From NCBI GenBank assembly GCA_027079895.1, contig JALWUZ010000057.1, positions 1 to 8,774 of the forward strand: a stretch of DNA of 8,774 nucleotides. The letters are read 5' to 3'. This DNA comes from Anaerolineae bacterium (GTDB lineage: Bacteria > Chloroflexota > Anaerolineae > B4-G1). Of the stretch, positions 6,820-8,774 are shown piece after piece. The position numbers and the translations under genes were made by a program. Numbering within the stretch: position 1 is the stretch's first letter; every line of letters starts with the position of its first letter. Below the pieces are notes generated by a model. The model saw only the letters and a list, made by a program, of their open reading frames with translations, was not told where the DNA came from and did not search any database.

Positions 6820-7106
6820 GGCGTCCTCCACGGCGAAAGCAACGGCTCAATCGCCGGGGGTCTCTCCGGCTGGCGACTTGGGCGACGTCTGACCGGACGC
6901 TGGCGGTGGTGAGCGTCCGGGCGGTGGATGAGGAGGTCGAACAGGAGAAGGATTCGTTACACGTCGTGGCGACGGTGCGCACCGCCCAGGGGTTCGACCG
7001 GGCGTCGGTGGACGACCTGGCCGTCCCCCTGAACAGGCGACTGGGCCAGCCTGTGCGGTTGGATGCCGCCGTCGCGCCGGTCATCAGGGCCCAGAGAGGA
7101 GAGTGA
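6798..7106 (+). CDS. Small protein like a DUF389 C-terminal tail; possible gene remnant
   Basis: A 102-codon frame ending in TGA at 7104-7106, five bases before the next gene. The first ~30 residues are arginine- and proline-rich and resemble nothing I know. From about residue 35 the pattern looks like a small strand-strand-helix-strand domain: L-A-V-V-S-V, then L-H-V-V-A-T-V-R-T, then a helix ending N-R-R-L-G-Q-P-V, then A-A-V-A-P-V-I-R. This resembles the cytosolic tail of DUF389/TIGR00341 membrane proteins, but the membrane part of such a protein (several hundred residues) is absent; the preceding DNA is the kinase gene. The ATG at 6798 has a G-rich ribosome site (GAAGGGGG, 6784-6791), yet both lie in or beside the 31-nt palindrome and a stop (6792-6794) blocks extension. 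GTG codons at 6906, 6909 and 6924 are alternative starts. It could be a truncated DUF389 gene or a real small protein linked to the downstream permease. Confidence 0.5.
   Translation: MAVPSPTRRPPRRKQRLNRRGSLRLATWATSDRTLAVVSVRAVDEEVEQEKDSLHVVATVRTAQGFDRASVDDLAVPLNRRLGQPVRLDAAVAPVIRAQRGE
7095..7103 (+). promoter_or_regulatory. Ribosome binding site of the APC-Usp permease
   Basis: AGAGGAGAG, with an AGGAG core at 7097-7101, sits ten bases before ATG 7112 and overlaps the last codons of the small ORF. It supports the 7112 start, which opens directly into a typical APC N-terminus. The position also suggests that any translation of the small ORF is coupled to the permease. Confidence 0.65.
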
Positions 7107-7111
7107 GTCGT

Positions 7112-8774
7112 ATGGCAGCGGAAGTACGCGGGAAACAGTTGGTGCGCACGCTGGGCCTGGCGCAGATTATGATGCTGGGTATCGGGGGGACGATGGGGGC
7201 CGGAGTGTTCGTCCTCACCGGCCACGCGGCGGGGTTGGTGGGGCCGGCGGTGATTCTGGTCTTCCTGCTGGCCGGGCTCCAGTCGCTGCCCAACTCGCTC
7301 TCCTACGCGGAACTGGCCTCCAGTTTCCCGATCGCCGGCGGGGGGTACGCCTACATCAGTCAGGCGACGGAAGGGCTCCTGCCTTTCAGCGTCGGCTGGG
7401 TGAGTTGGTTCAGCAGTATGGTCTACGCCGCGCTGTCGGCGGTCGGGGCGGCCTATTCCCTCAAGATTTTCTTCCCCTTCCTGCCCGTCGCGCCGACGGC
7501 GGTCCTGCTGATCGCCGCCTTCGTCGTCATCAGCCTGCGGGGGAGCGAGGAGGCCGGCCGGACGCAGGTCATCCTGGCGGGGATTCTGCTCGGCTCGCTG
7601 GGACTGTTCGTGCTCCTGGGGCTGGTGATGCCCGACGGCTTCTCCTGGACGACGTTCTACTCCGCCGGGGGGTTCTTCATCTACGACGACCTGCTGGAGA
7701 ACATGGCGCGGATTTTCCAGGCGGTCACGCTGGTGAACGTGCTCTTCGTGGGGTACGAGGTGATCGCCACCACAGCCGAGGAGGCCAAGAATCCGGGGCG
7801 CAACATCCCCATCGCCGTGGTGGGGACGATTTTCATCTGCGCCGTGGTCTACTGCGCCGTCGCCTTCGTCGCCCTGGGGGTGCTGCCGGTGGACGTGCTG
7901 GCGGGCTCCTCGACGCCGCTCTCCGCCGCGGCCGCCCGTTTCCTGGGCCGCTGGGGTGCGCCGCTGATGGGGATGGCCGGTATCATCGCCACCGTGACCT
8001 CTCTCAACACCGCGCTGCTCAGTTCCGCCCGCGTCGCCCTGGCCCTGAGCCGGGATGGGTATCTGCCGGACTTTCTGTCCCGCATCCATCCCCGCCTGAA
8101 GACGCCGGTCCCGGCCATCCTGGTCAGCGGACTGTTCATCGGGCTGGCCGCCGTCTCCGGCGACGAGGTCTTCCTGAGTTACGTCTCCAACTTCGGCTAC
8201 ATGTTCGTGGTCTTCTTCACCAACGTGTCGGTGATCCTGCTGCGGCGGAAGTTCCCCGACCACCCGCGCCCCTTCCGCACCCCCTGGTATCCGGTGACGC
8301 CGATTCTGGGCTGCCTGGGGATCATCGTCGTCGAGGCGTTCACCGAGTTGCACGCCCTGGTGGTGGGACTGGGGCTGATTGCCGTCGGGCTGCTGGTCTA
8401 TCAACTGCGGCGGCCGGTGGAGCGGGCGGTGGAGGCCGCCGCACAGACGGTGGAGGCGGCCCGGCATGAGATTCTGGTGCCGCTCGCCAACCCGCTGACT
8501 GCCGAAAGCCTCATCCGCCTGGCGGTCATCCTGGGGCAGGCGCGGGAGGAGTCCACTCTGGCCGCCCTCTCGGTGGTCAAGACGCCGGCGGCGACGCCGT
8601 TGGAGTTGGCGCAGGATTTCCTCGACCGGCAGGACAACGGGCGCAAAGCGTTGCTCAGGCGGGTAGCCGACTACGCCCACGAACAGGGAGTGCCGGTGCG
8701 GACGCTGCTCCGCGCGGCGCGCGGGGTCGCCGCCGGGATTCTGGGGGTGGCGGAGGCGCGAGGCGGTGTGGGGC
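7112..8774 (+). CDS. APC-family amino acid permease fused to Usp domain (3' end missing)
   Basis: The frame from ATG 7112 stays open to the right edge, giving 554 codons and an incomplete gene. Residues 1 to about 435 form an APC-superfamily transporter with about 12 hydrophobic helices. The first helix carries G23-I-G-G-T-M-G-A-G31-V-F-V-L-T-G, the unwound substrate-binding stretch of the family. Next come S-Y-A-E-L-A-S and A-G-G-G-Y-A-Y, and the sixth-helix region has V-G-Y-E-V-I-A-T-T-A-E-E-A-K-N-P (213-228). After an alanine- and glutamate-rich linker, a second domain begins at about residue 452 (H-E-I-L-V-P-L-A-N-P), the usual first strand of a UspA-type domain, continuing to G-V-P-V and G-I-L-G-V-A-E before the cut. 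Usp domains bind nucleotides in many family members, so control of transport by energy or stress state is plausible (inference). The nucleotide-binding G-rich loop would lie beyond the window. The exact amino acid carried is unknown. Confidence 0.9.
   Translation, partial: MAAEVRGKQLVRTLGLAQIMMLGIGGTMGAGVFVLTGHAAGLVGPAVILVFLLAGLQSLPNSLSYAELASSFPIAGGGYAYISQATEGLLPFSVGWVSWFSSMVYAALSAVGAAYSLKIFFPFLPVAPTAVLLIAAFVVISLRGSEEAGRTQVILAGILLGSLGLFVLLGLVMPDGFSWTTFYSAGGFFIYDDLLENMARIFQAVTLVNVLFVGYEVIATTAEEAKNPGRNIPIAVVGTIFICAVVYCAVAFVALGVLPVDVLAGSSTPLSAAAARFLGRWGAPLMGMAGIIATVTSLNTALLSSARVALALSRDGYLPDFLSRIHPRLKTPVPAILVSGLFIGLAAVSGDEVFLSYVSNFGYMFVVFFTNVSVILLRRKFPDHPRPFRTPWYPVTPILGCLGIIVVEAFTELHALVVGLGLIAVGLLVYQLRRPVERAVEAAAQTVEAARHEILVPLANPLTAESLIRLAVILGQAREESTLAALSVVKTPAATPLELAQDFLDRQDNGRKALLRRVADYAHEQGVPVRTLLRAARGVAAGILGVAEARGGVG

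Noticed and set aside
6789..6830. Classical Rho-independent terminator
   Set aside because: The stem is excellent but the following bases (GGCGTCCTCC) contain no T-run, so I list it as a palindrome of uncertain role.
7063..8469. Plus-strand open frame of 468 codons overlapping the APC-Usp gene
   Set aside because: The product is a glycine- and arginine-rich string with no family likeness. The +1-shifted frame from ATG 7112 encodes the obvious permease.
6692..8680. Long minus-strand open frame of 662 codons
   Set aside because: It runs opposite three genes and their gaps, has low-complexity Q/R/G/H/D-rich composition and no domain. The + strand APC-Usp frame has clear family motifs.

Overview
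The window is gene-dense, GC-rich bacterial DNA, and every supported gene lies on the + strand. The style suggests a member of the Chloroflexota, perhaps an Anaerolineae-like or thermophilic lineage. The grounds are high GC, very large multi-PAS kinases with a HisKA_7TM sensor, a REC-PAS-HisKA-HATPase kinase, an SLC13 permease carrying a TrkA-C domain, and an APC permease fused to a Usp domain. This placement is from protein style only and is tentative.

Layout: (1) 3-908 is the 3' part of a membrane permease of the SLC13/ArsB-NhaD type, with the end of a TrkA-C (RCK_C) domain in front of the membrane part. (2) 909-1016 is a short intergenic region with a good sigma70-like promoter and a strong ribosome binding site. 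(3) 1017-2519 encodes a soluble 500-residue REC-PAS-HisKA-HATPase kinase. (4) Four bases later, 2524-6774 encodes a 1416-residue membrane kinase: seven membrane segments, six PAS domains, GAF, HisKA_2 and HATPase. (5) 6789-6819 is a perfect 31-nt palindrome just after that gene. (6) 6798-7106 is a 102-codon reading frame resembling the C-terminal tail of DUF389 membrane proteins, possibly a gene remnant. (7) 7112 to the window end is an APC-family amino acid permease fused to a Usp domain, cut by the window edge.

The two kinases look like one operon. My reading is that the large membrane kinase gathers many inputs and may phosphorylate the REC domain of the upstream kinase, which would then act on a target outside the window. 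There is no DNA-binding or enzymatic output domain here. The flanking transporters both carry cytosolic regulatory domains (TrkA-C and Usp), so the locus mixes regulated transport and signalling, but nothing in the sequence proves a functional link. I see no CRISPR array, tRNA, rRNA or transposase, and no gene-free stretch longer than about 110 bases. The most unusual points are the modular duplication inside the large kinase, the palindrome covering the start of the small ORF, and that ORF's likeness to a lost DUF389 gene.
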